This document shows, in pieces, positions 8,335 to 15,850 of a stretch of 64,000 bases of DNA. The stretch's first letter is position 1, and each line of letters starts with the position of its first letter. This stretch comes from a virus: IMG/VR virus record IMGVR_UViG_3300025469_000003, positions 27,923 to 91,922 of that record. One strand, 5' to 3'. A model generated the notes under the pieces. The model did no database searches. It saw only the letters and a list, made by a program, of their open reading frames with translations, and was not told the origin of the DNA. The translations under genes were made by a program, and so were the position numbers.

Positions 8335-8430
8335 GTGATTTCCCTCTTTTGTTGGGATGCCGGGCGCATGAATGCCTCATGAGCTACCGATTAACACCCG
8401 GCTCCGAAAGCTACGCCACGGATTGGCGCG

Positions 8431-9312
8431 TCAGAATGGTACGTCTTCGTCAACGATCTCGGATTGCGCCGTTGGCACGGCAGGCTGAGACCCTTCGGTC
8501 ACAGGTTGCGCGTCGATCACGGTGTCTTCCTCAGCGCCAACTTCAGGCGCATTAGCCAGAGCGTCGCGTGACTTGACTAGCTCTTGGTACAGTGGCCCAA
8601 ACTCGCCAATGTTGCGGACCCGCATCGGGTTCTTAAACAGAACCACGTAGTAGGTTCCTTTGGCGTCGGTGATCTTCTTGAGGGTCATCTCAGTGGTGAA
8701 GTCGTAGATGCCAGTCTTGATGCCGTCTGACAGCGACTTCTGCGCGAGGCGCATGATCGCTTTCAGCAAGGTCTTGACCGGCGTAACGCTTCGCCCGCCG
8801 AAGGTGATGATAAAGGGCAGCCCGGTGGTGCGCTCCACAAATAGGACACGTGCTTTTTCTTTGCACTCCGGCGGCTTGCGTGTCTTGGCGAATACCTTCC
8901 ACATCAAGTCACCGTACTTGCAATTCTTGCACAGTTCGCTTTGCGGTTGCGCAGCATTGACCGCTGGACGGTAGCCGTCATTGGACCGACAGATAGGGTC
9001 CGCTCCGAATATCGGCTTGCCAGTGTCAGGGTCGTTGGGGAACAGCACGCGGGGTCCGGGTGAGGTTTGAATGCGCAGAGGAACAATCTGCAAGGTGGTA
9101 TACTCCTGCCCTGTGATTGTGTCCTTGAACGTACCGGGGTGGGCCTCTTCGTCTCGCGTAGTGGCCTGCACCATGACCATCGTGGCCGGTGTCACTACGG
9201 CGTCCTCGAAGCCTTCCAAGTCGCTCACTTGGGTTGTAGGATCGAACGTGGCCAAGCCAGTTGGCGCATCGCTTGGGGGTTTTTCTTGATACTTTTGAAG
9301 TTCTTCATTCAT
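8431..9312 (-). CDS. Single-stranded-DNA-binding-like protein
   Basis: 293 residues from ATG 9312 (site CGAGGACAAAACCT). The C-terminus is acidic and ends DEDVPF, matching the partner-recruiting tail of bacterial and phage SSB proteins (DDDIPF). A Cys cluster (CKNCKYG, then CKEK) could bind zinc as in T4 gp32-type proteins. The body has beta-strand patterns (YTTLQIVPLRI, TYYVVLFKNPMRV) consistent with an OB fold. It is the first gene behind a strong promoter, which fits a highly made protein. No specific SSB family is certain. Confidence 0.65.
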   Translation of the reverse strand: MNEELQKYQEKPPSDAPTGLATFDPTTQVSDLEGFEDAVVTPATMVMVQATTRDEEAHPGTFKDTITGQEYTTLQIVPLRIQTSPGPRVLFPNDPDTGKPIFGADPICRSNDGYRPAVNAAQPQSELCKNCKYGDLMWKVFAKTRKPPECKEKARVLFVERTTGLPFIITFGGRSVTPVKTLLKAIMRLAQKSLSDGIKTGIYDFTTEMTLKKITDAKGTYYVVLFKNPMRVRNIGEFGPLYQELVKSRDALANAPEVGAEEDTVIDAQPVTEGSQPAVPTAQSEIVDEDVPF

Positions 9313-9356
9313 AGGTTTTGTCCTCGTTTGTTGTGGCAAAGTTGCCATTCCCTTCC

Positions 9357-9385
9357 AGTATGACACAGGCTACCGGGAAAGTCAA
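9357..9385 (-). promoter_or_regulatory. Sigma70-type promoter for the SSB-like operon
   Basis: Minus strand: -35 TTGACT (9380-9385), 17-nt spacer, -10 CATACT (9357-9362). It lies in the short gap between the winged-helix gene and the SSB-like start and leaves a leader of about 40 nt. Confidence 0.75.
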
Positions 9386-9388
9386 GTA

Positions 9389-9604
9389 CTAAATTTGAAG
9401 CAAAGAATAGGCGGCTTGATACGCAACCCAGCCTTTCACGGTGACCTCGTATTGATTAAGGGGTCCGCCATTGTATGATTCCTTTGGGCGCAAGAAGCCA
9501 GCGTTAATCATCTTTCGTACAATCACTTTCTCCCCGGCCTCATTGAATCCGTAGCTTGGCTGGTGACGCAGGCAAAGAACAACAGCACGTTCTTCTGGTT
9601 TCAT
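9389..9604 (-). CDS. Small winged-helix-like protein
   Basis: 71 residues from ATG 9604 with an excellent site (GGAGGACCT). The pattern VIVRKMINAGFLRPKE followed by LNQYEVTVKGWVAYQ looks like the recognition helix and wing of a small winged helix, so DNA binding is possible. It ends just before the SSB promoter. No named family. Confidence 0.6.
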   Translation of the reverse strand: MKPEERAVVLCLRHQPSYGFNEAGEKVIVRKMINAGFLRPKESYNGGPLNQYEVTVKGWVAYQAAYSLLQI

Positions 9605-9612
9605 AGGTCCTC

Positions 9613-9768
9613 CTATAAAGTGACAACGATGGTTAGGCCCACTGCAAGGAGCCAGTACAGGCCGTGCTTCCAATCCCCGCCGATGAAGTAGCGTACCTAG
9701 GCCATGATAGATAACACGGCCAAGGTGACCAGGAATAATCGCGGAGAGACGTGGTTAATAATTTTCAT
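9613..9768 (-). pseudogene. Two-helix membrane protein interrupted by an in-frame TAG
   Basis: Reading from ATG 9768 gives 23 codons (MKIINHVSPRLFLVTLAVLS...), then TAG at 9697-9699, then 27 further sense codons in the same frame (VRYFIGGDWKHGLYWLLAVG...) to a second TAG at 9613-9615. Each half has one hydrophobic segment, so the joined 50 residues make a plausible two-helix protein and the first TAG looks like a single-base nonsense change, a sequencing error, or read-through. TAG ends other genes here normally, so genome-wide recoding is unlikely. Confidence 0.55.
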
Positions 9769-9964
9769 CCATCCTCTTCAGCTTAGCTTGCAGTTTTTCT
9801 ACACGATGTTCGATACGAGAAACCCATACAGTACCAGAACGTTTCCATCCATGTGTCTCCCAAAAACAGGCCTCGTGTAGCCTAGCTTTCAGGCGCTCAC
9901 GCCTGACGTAGTTTTTGATGATGGCCAACAGCGCATTCTGCGTTAGGGGTTTAGACTTCGTCAT
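9755..9964 (-). CDS. Hypothetical basic protein
   Basis: 69 residues from ATG 9964 (site GGAGTCCA); rich in Lys and Arg with two probable helices (LLAIIKNYVRRERLKARLHEA and IEHRVEKLQAKLKRM), perhaps a short coiled coil. It overlaps the end of the RNA ligase gene by 14 nt and the following amber-interrupted gene. Function unknown. Confidence 0.6.
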   Translation of the reverse strand: MTKSKPLTQNALLAIIKNYVRRERLKARLHEACFWETHGWKRSGTVWVSRIEHRVEKLQAKLKRMDENY

Positions 9965-11183
9965 TGGACTCCTCCGCGTGATAGGTGCCCTGTGAGAAGA
10001 ATTCTGCCCGCGCCGGACGCAGTATCTTCCAAATAACTTTGGCGTAGTCCTTTCCATCGTACATCAAAAACAGTACAGGCGCTAGGAATATCATTTCGGG
10101 GCCTTCCGCCGGATGCTGCATCAACACCTGCTGTTTGAAAAACTCGGCCACGGCCTTGCGATTCCAATCTCCCCGGCTTCCGGCGATGCGAGCTAGCGCG
10201 ATGCTCTCCTGCTCGATGTACTTGAACATCAGCGTGTAATATGCAATCTTGCCGGTCAGCCATTCGGTGAACTCAGGCGGAGTGAACGGAGTCAACGAGG
10301 CAACATCAATAGTCTTGCCTTGGCTCAGCGTCTCCCACACATCACGGTTCGTCATCCCAAACATCGCCCGGTGACTCAGCTTGTAGTTCTCGAACTTGAT
10401 TTTGACGCGCAGAGGAGCCTTGTGAGGAATCGCCAGCGACCAGTTCAAAGGTTCCGACTCCTTCAATCGGATGTAGCCTCCGTGCGAAAGGAATTTAGCT
10501 ACGTATCCTTCGCGGTTTTTGTCGTTCTCTTCCGCACACTGTGCAACAGTCTTGGTAAACAGGGGCACGAGTTCCAGACCGAAGTATCGTCCGTTGTCGA
10601 ACGCCATTTCTTCGTAGGCCAACTCTTCGCCGGTCTCTTTGTAAATCACTGCGAAGAGCACCAGAGACTCGCGTTTGCCGTAGTCTACTACGATCTGGTT
10701 GCCCGGCATGATGATCTCCACCAGCAACGTTTGATGGCGCGGCATCTGGAAGCAGGGCAGAGCTTGCAGGAAGGCAGTAGCCCACTTCGCTTGCTCGCTG
10801 TCGAAGGACCCGCGAGTCGCCACTTCCGGCGGATTGTCCTTGTACTGGAAAATGACGCCCATGCTTCCGTCCATCTTCTCGGTGATCTCGATCTTGTTCT
10901 TGAGAGGATTCAACGGAAGGTTGTCCAGCATCGTCTCCGGGTAGCGCGTGTCATTGATGTTGAAGAAAGCTTCCATTGGCCGGGCCACGATCTCCCCGGT
11001 CTCCCGGTCCACGATCAGACCACGGCAGCGGCGGAGCGTAACATCGTCATGCGTCTTCGTCATCGCTTCGCTCGTATAGTTGTATATGTCTAAAGGCCAT
11101 TTGGGATGAGGGCGTTTAGAAACAAGCCCGTTAGAAACTCCTCCTTCTAGCTCATTTGCATCGACATATTGATTAAGTAGCAT
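9951..11183 (-). CDS. RNA ligase, T4 Rnl1-like
   Basis: 410 residues. The nucleotidyltransferase motif TEKMDGSMG places the AMP-accepting Lys at about 103, close to Lys99 of T4 Rnl1; upstream RGLIVDRETGEIVARPMEAFF is the typical strand before it, and downstream LVEIIMP and EGYVAKF fit motifs III-IV. T4 Rnl1 repairs tRNA cut by host anticodon nuclease. The start is ATG 11183 after GGAGGTTAC; the frame continues to 11339 but that part is the antisense-free shadow of the adjacent HNH gene. The gene follows an HNH gene with an 11-nt overlap. Confidence 0.88.
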   Translation of the reverse strand: MLLNQYVDANELEGGVSNGLVSKRPHPKWPLDIYNYTSEAMTKTHDDVTLRRCRGLIVDRETGEIVARPMEAFFNINDTRYPETMLDNLPLNPLKNKIEITEKMDGSMGVIFQYKDNPPEVATRGSFDSEQAKWATAFLQALPCFQMPRHQTLLVEIIMPGNQIVVDYGKRESLVLFAVIYKETGEELAYEEMAFDNGRYFGLELVPLFTKTVAQCAEENDKNREGYVAKFLSHGGYIRLKESEPLNWSLAIPHKAPLRVKIKFENYKLSHRAMFGMTNRDVWETLSQGKTIDVASLTPFTPPEFTEWLTGKIAYYTLMFKYIEQESIALARIAGSRGDWNRKAVAEFFKQQVLMQHPAEGPEMIFLAPVLFLMYDGKDYAKVIWKILRPARAEFFSQGTYHAEESNDEV

Positions 11184-11568
11184 GTAACCTCCGAAGATGC
11201 AATGCACGTTTCTTCCATTGATGATTCCAACATAGAGTTTGAAGCCCTTTTTGACGCTCTCTATGGAAGAGCCAAGAATACAACTTCGAGCCATGCATTT
11301 GGCCTTTGCGTCGTTGGTATGCGCCATCGTTGTTGACATGATCTAATGTCAACATATCTAAATCGATTTGGCTACATCCACGCCAACAACATTTTGCTTC
11401 TCCGTCCTTTCCGTAACGAGCTAGAACAATGTTCTTTGTTTGTCGCTGGTGTCTGAAGTTTATTCGGCAGCGAGAGGCTTTTCCTTTAGATGTTCGGAGA
11501 TATTTTTTCTGTGCGGCTTTTCCTTTAATGCCACCATTGTATTTTCTAACTGTTTCTTTTCTGTTCAT
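11173..11568 (-). CDS. HNH homing-type endonuclease, six-copy family, copy 1
   Basis: 131 residues. Signature: CCWRGC, then IDLDMLTLDHVNNDGA (the HNH His is in LDHV) and LQTLCWNHQWKKR near the end. This family occurs six times in the window. The N-terminus is basic (KYNGGIKGKAAQKKYL). It is inserted immediately before the RNA ligase and its 3' end overlaps the ligase start by 11 nt without disrupting it, as expected of a free-standing homing gene. Start ATG 11568. Confidence 0.85.
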   Translation of the reverse strand: MNRKETVRKYNGGIKGKAAQKKYLRTSKGKASRCRINFRHQRQTKNIVLARYGKDGEAKCCWRGCSQIDLDMLTLDHVNNDGAYQRRKGQMHGSKLYSWLFHRERQKGLQTLCWNHQWKKRALHLRRLHAT

Positions 11569-11603
11569 TGTTATACATTCTCCGATTTTAGTCCTTACCT
11601 TTG

Positions 11604-11625
11604 AAGGCGTGATTGGAATTTCTAA
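11604..11625. repeat. 22-nt post-stop repeat, copy 1
   Basis: AAGGCG[T]GATTGGAATTTCTAA on the plus strand; a second copy at 23491-23512 differs at one base. Both lie directly after the stop codon of a minus-strand small gene. Confidence 0.7.
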
Positions 11626-11631
11626 AGAGTC

Positions 11632-11877
11632 TTACCCCTCCCAACCAAGTTCCCGCGCTTTCTGAATAGCATTCCCGTAGCCGTAGTTGGCTAGAAAAGT
11701 CAGCTTGTGCTTTGCCAAAAACTGAATGGCGCTGGCAAACAGGCAAAGGTCGTCAACAGTAAAAGCGTAAAGCTTCGAGAAGTCGCCGGACGGAGAAGAG
11801 ACTTCGTAGCTCCACAGGCTGTCTACGCCTTGCCGGGCAGACTTCGTGATTGCAATTTGTTGCAAGTTACCATTCAT
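11632..11877 (-). CDS. Hypothetical protein
   Basis: 81 residues from ATG 11877, coupled by ATGA to the upstream gene and preceded by GGAGAG. The sequence has a beta-rich first half (SLWSYEVSSPSGDFSKLYAF) and a helical second half ending GYGNAIQKARELGWEG. No family recognised. Confidence 0.6.
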   Translation of the reverse strand: MNGNLQQIAITKSARQGVDSLWSYEVSSPSGDFSKLYAFTVDDLCLFASAIQFLAKHKLTFLANYGYGNAIQKARELGWEG

Positions 11878-12077
11878 GATCGTACTCTCCGACAGGATAG
11901 ACTTTGACTCCCTCGGCTCGCCAGACCCGTCCAGTTCCACTCTTTGATGACGGAGTAAGTCAGGTTTTTGAGAGTGAGAGGGAACCTCAGCTTCCCGAAA
12001 GTGGGCGAGGTCTTTTCCATGTCTCGCTCATAGAGGGTTTCGATTTTGTGGTACTCAGTCTTGTTTGCGTTGAACAT
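11874..12077 (-). CDS. Hypothetical protein, possible frameshifted remnant
   Basis: 67 residues from ATG 12077 (site GGAGCC). The start YHKIETLYERD resembles the opening of some RNA ligases and other phage proteins, but no catalytic Lys follows. After residue 48 (KEW) the sequence becomes unlike protein, while the +1 frame continues as a sensible peptide (TGRVWRAEGVKVYPVGEYDH) to a TAA just inside the next gene. A one-base indel could join the two. It overlaps its neighbour by ATGA in the present frame. Confidence 0.45.
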   Translation of the reverse strand: MFNANKTEYHKIETLYERDMEKTSPTFGKLRFPLTLKNLTYSVIKEWNWTGLASRGSQSLSCRRVRS

Positions 12078-12201
12078 CTTTGGCTCCGTTGATAAATTTA
12101 CGATAACCTTTGTGGGTAATGCAAATGCAAAGAACTATGTACGCCAACCCAAAGACAAGTACAGCGTACATAAGTCGTGGGTGAAGTGTAAGCCAATTCA
12201 T
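12055..12201 (-). CDS. Small membrane protein
   Basis: 48 residues (MNWLTLHPRLMYAVLVFGLA ... QRKQD). One strong hydrophobic segment (about residues 10-30) then a basic tail, so single-pass with the tail inside. Start ATG 12201 overlaps the upstream stop as ATGA. It ends 23 nt inside the next gene. Function unknown. Confidence 0.65.
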   Translation of the reverse strand: MNWLTLHPRLMYAVLVFGLAYIVLCICITHKGYRKFINGAKDVQRKQD

Positions 12202-12371
12202 TTCTTTTTAGCTCCGGCAAGACTGGCCTCTCGGCTCTTCTTCAATTCCTCCGCCAGCGCCGGGCAAGTGGCGGCGTGATTCTGCTTTTCAAGGGCATAC
12301 TTCTTCCGCGTCAAATCTCCACGATGGAGATTGAAGTTGCCGCAAGAGCATCGGTATCCGTACTTGGCCAT
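12198..12371 (-). CDS. Small zinc-ribbon-like protein
   Basis: 57 residues beginning MAKYGYRCSCGNFNLHRGD. CSC followed by H and C later (HAATC) could bind one zinc. Start ATG 12371 follows GGAGACTAACTAGA and is 6 nt after the nuclease stop. Lys/Ala-rich C-terminus. Function unknown. Confidence 0.65.
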   Translation of the reverse strand: MAKYGYRCSCGNFNLHRGDLTRKKYALEKQNHAATCPALAEELKKSREASLAGAKKK

Positions 12372-12376
12372 TCTAG

Positions 12377-13564
12377 TTAGTCTCCTTCGATTGGAATTTC
12401 GTCTTTCTCCGTTTCGACCTTGGCGCGTTCTTCGCCGCGCTGTGCGCAGATGACATCACAAAACTTCTTTACCGGGCAGTACGTGTCACATTTCCAAAGC
12501 TGCATTTCTACTGAGGGCAGCGGTGGTACTTCTCCGTGATCGAATGCCCGGAAGAGGATCGTCGCTTTATCGACCACGAATTTGTAAACTTCGTCCAAGT
12601 CCAACAGCCTAACATCAGGCACAGCGTATGTCAAGCGATATTTTGTTTTGTGGGAAAGCTGGTAATCGTTAGGGTCGTTGCTTCCCCGGCGCTTCCCGCG
12701 CTTGACCACGACATCATCGCGTTCATTGAGCACTTCGCGGCTTACTTCGCTGCTGTACGTCTTTGGCTCGGAGGCTAGCCACGGCGTTTGTTCAACCATG
12801 GTTGCTCCAGTTCCTATGATTTGCATCATAGAAAGATAATATGCTTTGATTCTTTTGACTTGGAAAGGTACGTAAGTATCTCGCTGGCCCACAGGCCAAC
12901 CGCGCTCTGCCAGCAGCCGGTAAATGTTGAACTGTATTTCATGCTCTGGCTTCACCCCGTACTTGCCGATGTACGGCAGGCCCTTATCCGCCATCGTTTT
13001 GTAGTCGATGATCTCTTGTGCCGCCCGGCGGATAACGTCTAGGGTCCCATGAATCCAGCGTTCTTTTCCGTCGATCACCCCGAGAGACATTTCATATTCG
13101 ACTTCTGATTCCCAATCAGGAACGTGGTATTGCTCAGGAAGCAGGTTCGCCAATTGCAGCAAATTGGCCTCCGCTTCCAGCCATAGGCGCATCACCTTGG
13201 GGTTAATCATTTCGGCCTTAGTGAGGCGCAGCAAGTACCTGCCCATGTCATCCACTAGCCCACGGAAGTCCGGGTTTTCAAGGATGGTATGCAAGAGCGT
13301 CCCACGGATGCTGTACCACGATGTAGGCGGCTCCTGATACCAGTTCTCAGTTCTTTCCAGATACAACTCGCGTAGACAGCCAAGAAGTGATGTGACGCTA
13401 ATATAATCGCCTACGTGTTTTTCTGTCCACGCCTTGTTTGCGATGTGGACTAGAACACTGGCCGGGACGCATTGGCGTTCCGCTCCGCATTCACGCAAAC
13501 AAAATTGACTTTCAAATGTGTGGTACTCTTCTCGTGAGGGGCACTTATTCCCGAGCTTTGGCAC
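12377..13564 (-). CDS. Cas4/RecB-like PD-(D/E)XK nuclease with Cys cluster
   Basis: 395 residues. Active-site pattern: His in RGTLLHTIL (about 92), Asp in GTLDVIRR (176), IIDYKT (Asp187, Lys189). A Cys in SLLGCLRELY and three near the end (CDTYCPVKKFC) match the iron-sulfur ligands of Cas4/AddB-type nucleases, so a 4Fe-4S cluster is probable. Such phage enzymes resect DNA ends for recombination-dependent replication. I chose GTG 13564 (site GGAGAAAACAAC); the frame further upstream is only the shadow of the HNH gene, which ends 20 nt inside. Confidence 0.85.
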   Translation of the reverse strand: MPKLGNKCPSREEYHTFESQFCLRECGAERQCVPASVLVHIANKAWTEKHVGDYISVTSLLGCLRELYLERTENWYQEPPTSWYSIRGTLLHTILENPDFRGLVDDMGRYLLRLTKAEMINPKVMRLWLEAEANLLQLANLLPEQYHVPDWESEVEYEMSLGVIDGKERWIHGTLDVIRRAAQEIIDYKTMADKGLPYIGKYGVKPEHEIQFNIYRLLAERGWPVGQRDTYVPFQVKRIKAYYLSMMQIIGTGATMVEQTPWLASEPKTYSSEVSREVLNERDDVVVKRGKRRGSNDPNDYQLSHKTKYRLTYAVPDVRLLDLDEVYKFVVDKATILFRAFDHGEVPPLPSVEMQLWKCDTYCPVKKFCDVICAQRGEERAKVETEKDEIPIEGD

Positions 13565-13919
13565 GTTGTTTTCTCCTGCATTCCTTAATTCTTTTCTTCC
13601 ATTGATGATTCCAGCACAGGGTTTGAAACCCATTAGGAAAGTTATGGGATTTTATCCATTTGTAAAGATGATATTTTACAAATTTTCTATGCTTAGCACC
13701 ATCATTATTGATATGGTCAAGAGTAAGCATGTCTAAATCTATTACGTTACACTTTGGCCAACAGCATTTAGATTGCTTATTTTTGCCATAAAAAGTCAAA
13801 ACGATTTTTTTTATTTTTTGTTGATAAAGGCACTCTCTAAGTTGGCGTGTTCTTTTGCCTTTTTCGGATTGGTCATAGCGTTTTTTAGACGCTATTCGTG
13901 CAGCCGTTCCCCACGGCAT
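13545..13919 (-). CDS. HNH homing-type endonuclease, six-copy family, copy 2
   Basis: 124 residues from ATG 13919 (site GAGGAGATTACCC). Signature CCWPKC, IDLDMLTLDHINNDGA, FQTLCWNHQWKKR. A longer frame to 14096 is the shadow of the zinc-finger gene. It is inserted between that gene and the Cas4-like nuclease, overlapping both ends slightly. It is clearly more AT-rich than its neighbours (for example runs of T near 13800), a sign of recent transfer. Confidence 0.85.
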   Translation of the reverse strand: MPWGTAARIASKKRYDQSEKGKRTRQLRECLYQQKIKKIVLTFYGKNKQSKCCWPKCNVIDLDMLTLDHINNDGAKHRKFVKYHLYKWIKSHNFPNGFQTLCWNHQWKKRIKECRRKQRAKARE

Positions 13920-14298
13920 GGGTAATCTCCTCGTCTTCCGCAAACTCTGAGTCAGCCGGGTTGCCCGTAGAGACAAAACAGGCTCTATTTTCAAACGATG
14001 AATACAGCGCGTGACTGTGGGGGATAGATTGCCCATCCCACGACGCAGATGAAGTAAAGGCCGAACCCTTCGCCAATCTATGAATGGCTCTTTCAAAATA
14101 GATGTTGTGAACGAAGTAGGTTTCCACGCAAACCAAGTTTTCTGGCTTGCCTGTATGGTCGTCTAGGCGCTTGATTTTTGCTACGTCATTCTTCGTCGCG
14201 CACTCTATGCAGAGTGTAGCGCCCGGCAACGCTCTGAGCCGTGCGGATGAAATGTGATTCCCGCAAGGACACAGAGGAATCATAAGATCATAATCCAT
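13885..14298 (-). CDS. DksA/TraR-type zinc-finger protein
   Basis: 137 residues from ATG 14298. Near the N-terminus CPCGNHISSARLRALPGATL is followed by CIECA, the C4 zinc finger of DksA/TraR proteins (C..C...RL.A.P...C..C), which bind RNA polymerase. Unlike DksA it lacks the preceding coiled coil and instead carries a 100-residue C-terminal part of unknown function. Start is preceded by GAAAGGAACACTA. Confidence 0.65.
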   Translation of the reverse strand: MDYDLMIPLCPCGNHISSARLRALPGATLCIECATKNDVAKIKRLDDHTGKPENLVCVETYFVHNIYFERAIHRLAKGSAFTSSASWDGQSIPHSHALYSSFENRACFVSTGNPADSEFAEDEEITHAVGNGCTNSV

Positions 14299-14587
14299 TA
14301 GTGTTCCTTTCCGCCGTACCAGCCGGTACGTGCATTTGAATCCACGAGGGCGTCGCTTCCCAAGCAATCGCTGTGCGCCCGTTCTTTGTCTTGCGAGTGA
14401 GTGAGGAGTTTCGGACCTCGCCCTTTGCGCGTAGCTCAGCCCGGCGGGTCCGCAAGCTCGAAGGTGTGATGTGATCTTTCGTCCAGAGTTGCCAGCGTGT
14501 TAGCAACTCGTCGTCGGTTAGAGGACCGAAGGTTTTCAAGATTTGAAGGATGCGTGCTTGAACTGGCGTTAGATTTCCCTTACCCAT
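14288..14587 (-). CDS. Winged-helix DNA-binding protein
   Basis: 99 residues from ATG 14587 (site GGAGGCTAC). Helix-turn-helix pattern LTPVQARILQILKTFGPLTD then ITPSSLRTRRAELRAKGEV, followed by a wing-like GRTAIAWEAT: a MarR/HTH-like winged helix. It may regulate this minus-strand block. It overlaps the zinc-finger gene by 11 nt. Confidence 0.65.
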   Translation of the reverse strand: MGKGNLTPVQARILQILKTFGPLTDDELLTRWQLWTKDHITPSSLRTRRAELRAKGEVRNSSLTRKTKNGRTAIAWEATPSWIQMHVPAGTAERNTNGL

Positions 14588-14631
14588 GTAGCCTCCAATA
14601 AAGTAATCAGGGAAGGTCGGCAAGACACAAG

Positions 14632-14701
14632 CTGCTCGGCAGGGATCGAACCTCCGAGTTCGGCCCTGTGGACCGGAACTCTACCGCTGAGTTACGTGTG
14701 G
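14632..14701 (-). tRNA. tRNA-like gene with poorly pairing acceptor stem
   Basis: Minus strand: a good D-arm (ACTC AGCGGTA GAGT) and T-arm (GGAGG TTCGATC CCTGC) are present, but the 7-nt acceptor strands (CCACACG and CGAGCAG) pair at only four positions, no CCA is encoded, and the anticodon arm (GTTCC...) folds better as a long hairpin than as a 5-bp stem with 7-nt loop. The anticodon could be CCA (Trp) but is not secure. Either decayed or divergent. Confidence 0.45.
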
Positions 14702-14774
14702 CATGGCCGCTGGCTTGCCTTGTACTTCGGCGAAACCAGAATCCAAGGCAGTTATGCCTTGCCGACCTTCCCCG

Positions 14775-15125
14775 TTACCGTCTCAAAGACTGCGGAGGGC
14801 CTATCGGGCCTCCGACCAAATCGAAAAAAGCGGCCAACAGCGAAGGTGCTCCGAACAGGTCAACCAAGACCTTGATTGTGCCAATGTGTTTGCACACTTT
14901 GCGCTGAGGCCATTCCCGGAAATGGAAGTCCGGGCAAGAGCACAGATATTCGTTGTTGTCGGTGCCGTAGGTGAAAGGCAGAGTCAGACGTGTGGTGACC
15001 ACGTATTCCTTCTCGGGGTCCGATTGCGAAGTCACGTAGAAAATCTGTGAATACCGCACGGGACCCAGCTTCTTTGTGGTTCTGACTTCCATGCCGTTGA
15101 GTGAAAGAACTTTTGTTTTGTCCAT
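14775..15125 (-). CDS. SWIM zinc-finger protein
   Basis: 116 residues from ATG 15125 (site AAGGAC). The core YLCSCPDFHFREWPQRKVCK followed by H is the SWIM motif CxC...CxH, which binds zinc and usually nucleic acid. The rest is short and beta-rich. A strong promoter lies 38 nt upstream. A second, larger SWIM protein is encoded at 18775-19521. Confidence 0.75.
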   Translation of the reverse strand: MDKTKVLSLNGMEVRTTKKLGPVRYSQIFYVTSQSDPEKEYVVTTRLTLPFTYGTDNNEYLCSCPDFHFREWPQRKVCKHIGTIKVLVDLFGAPSLLAAFFDLVGGPIGPPQSLRR

Positions 15126-15162
15126 GTCGTTGTCCTTTTTCGTTAAATCATTTCCAGCTTCC

Positions 15163-15191
15163 AGACTAACATAATTCAGGCCAACTGTCAA
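15163..15191 (-). promoter_or_regulatory. Sigma70-type promoter for the SWIM gene
   Basis: Minus strand: -35 TTGACA (15186-15191), 17-nt spacer, -10 TAGTCT (15163-15168), about 30 nt before the gene's ribosome-binding site. Confidence 0.75.
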
Positions 15192-15200
15192 GCGAAAAGT

Positions 15201-15512
15201 TTAGGCGGGCCTTTTGAGCAAGTAACCCAGTGCTCGGGTTAATTCTGGCGAAGTCCTAGCCTTACGACGCTGGCTTTTTTGAATTTGTTGAGTGAGGAAT
15301 TGAAGAGGCCGGTCGTAGAATTTCGCCGGTACAGACTCAGGCAATTTGGAATGCAGAACTGCGTCAGTCCACGAGAGGTATAACGGAGTCCTGCTTCCCT
15401 TTGCAGCAAACGAAAGACCGTCAGCCGTAAGTGTGACAATGATCGGTCCTTCAAGAATGCGCAAAGAGATTTCACGTCGAAGTTTCTTTTCTCCGTTCAA
15501 CTTCGCTGGCAT
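15201..15512 (-). CDS. Hypothetical protein
   Basis: 103 residues from ATG 15512 (site GGAGATGAAC). Beta-rich N-terminal half (LRILEGPIIVTLTADGLSF) and basic helical C-terminus (QQIQKSQRRKARTSPELTRA). No family recognised. It is the last protein gene before the tRNA cluster; 15513-15673 contains only a 14-nt motif (15544-15557) repeated at 26465-26478. Confidence 0.6.
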   Translation of the reverse strand: MPAKLNGEKKLRREISLRILEGPIIVTLTADGLSFAAKGSRTPLYLSWTDAVLHSKLPESVPAKFYDRPLQFLTQQIQKSQRRKARTSPELTRALGYLLKRPA

Positions 15513-15673
15513 TGTTCATCTCCTCGAATTTAATTTCAAAAGACGCATGACGTTGTAGGCGTCCTCCACGCCTCGTTATCCTTCGCTGGCAGGCACTTCT
15601 TCCTTACTACTCTGCTGAGCATTGATGTGATCTCCCTCAGTCGGTCCAACGACTCCGGCCATGCGTCTTGTCT

Positions 15674-15747
15674 TGGTTTCCGGGGCTGGACTCGAACCAA
15701 CGTTCTCAGGTTCAAAGCCTGATGTCCTACCATTGGACGACCCGGAA
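15674..15747 (-). tRNA. tRNA-Gln (TTG)
   Basis: Complete cloverleaf on the minus strand: acceptor TTCCGGG/CCCGGAA (7 bp), D-arm GTCC AATGGTA GGAC, anticodon arm TCAGG CTTTGAA CCTGA with anticodon TTG, T-arm GTTGG TTCGAGT CCAGC, discriminator A and encoded CCA. Decodes CAA. Confidence 0.92.
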
Positions 15748-15752
15748 AAAAT

Positions 15753-15839
15753 TGGTGGGGTGTAGTGGAGTCGAACCACCTGCCCACAAGTGAGCACGGG
15801 TTTACAGCCCGCCCTAGTCGCCAGTGCCAGTCACACCCC
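15753..15839 (-). tRNA. tRNA-Tyr (GTA)
   Basis: Acceptor GGGGTGT/ACACCCC, anticodon loop CTGTAAA (GTA), the long variable arm normal for bacterial tRNA-Tyr, T-loop TTCGACT, encoded CCA. It is 5 nt from tRNA-Gln, so the two are probably processed from one transcript. Confidence 0.9.
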
Positions 15840-15850
15840 GAAAAAGAAAG

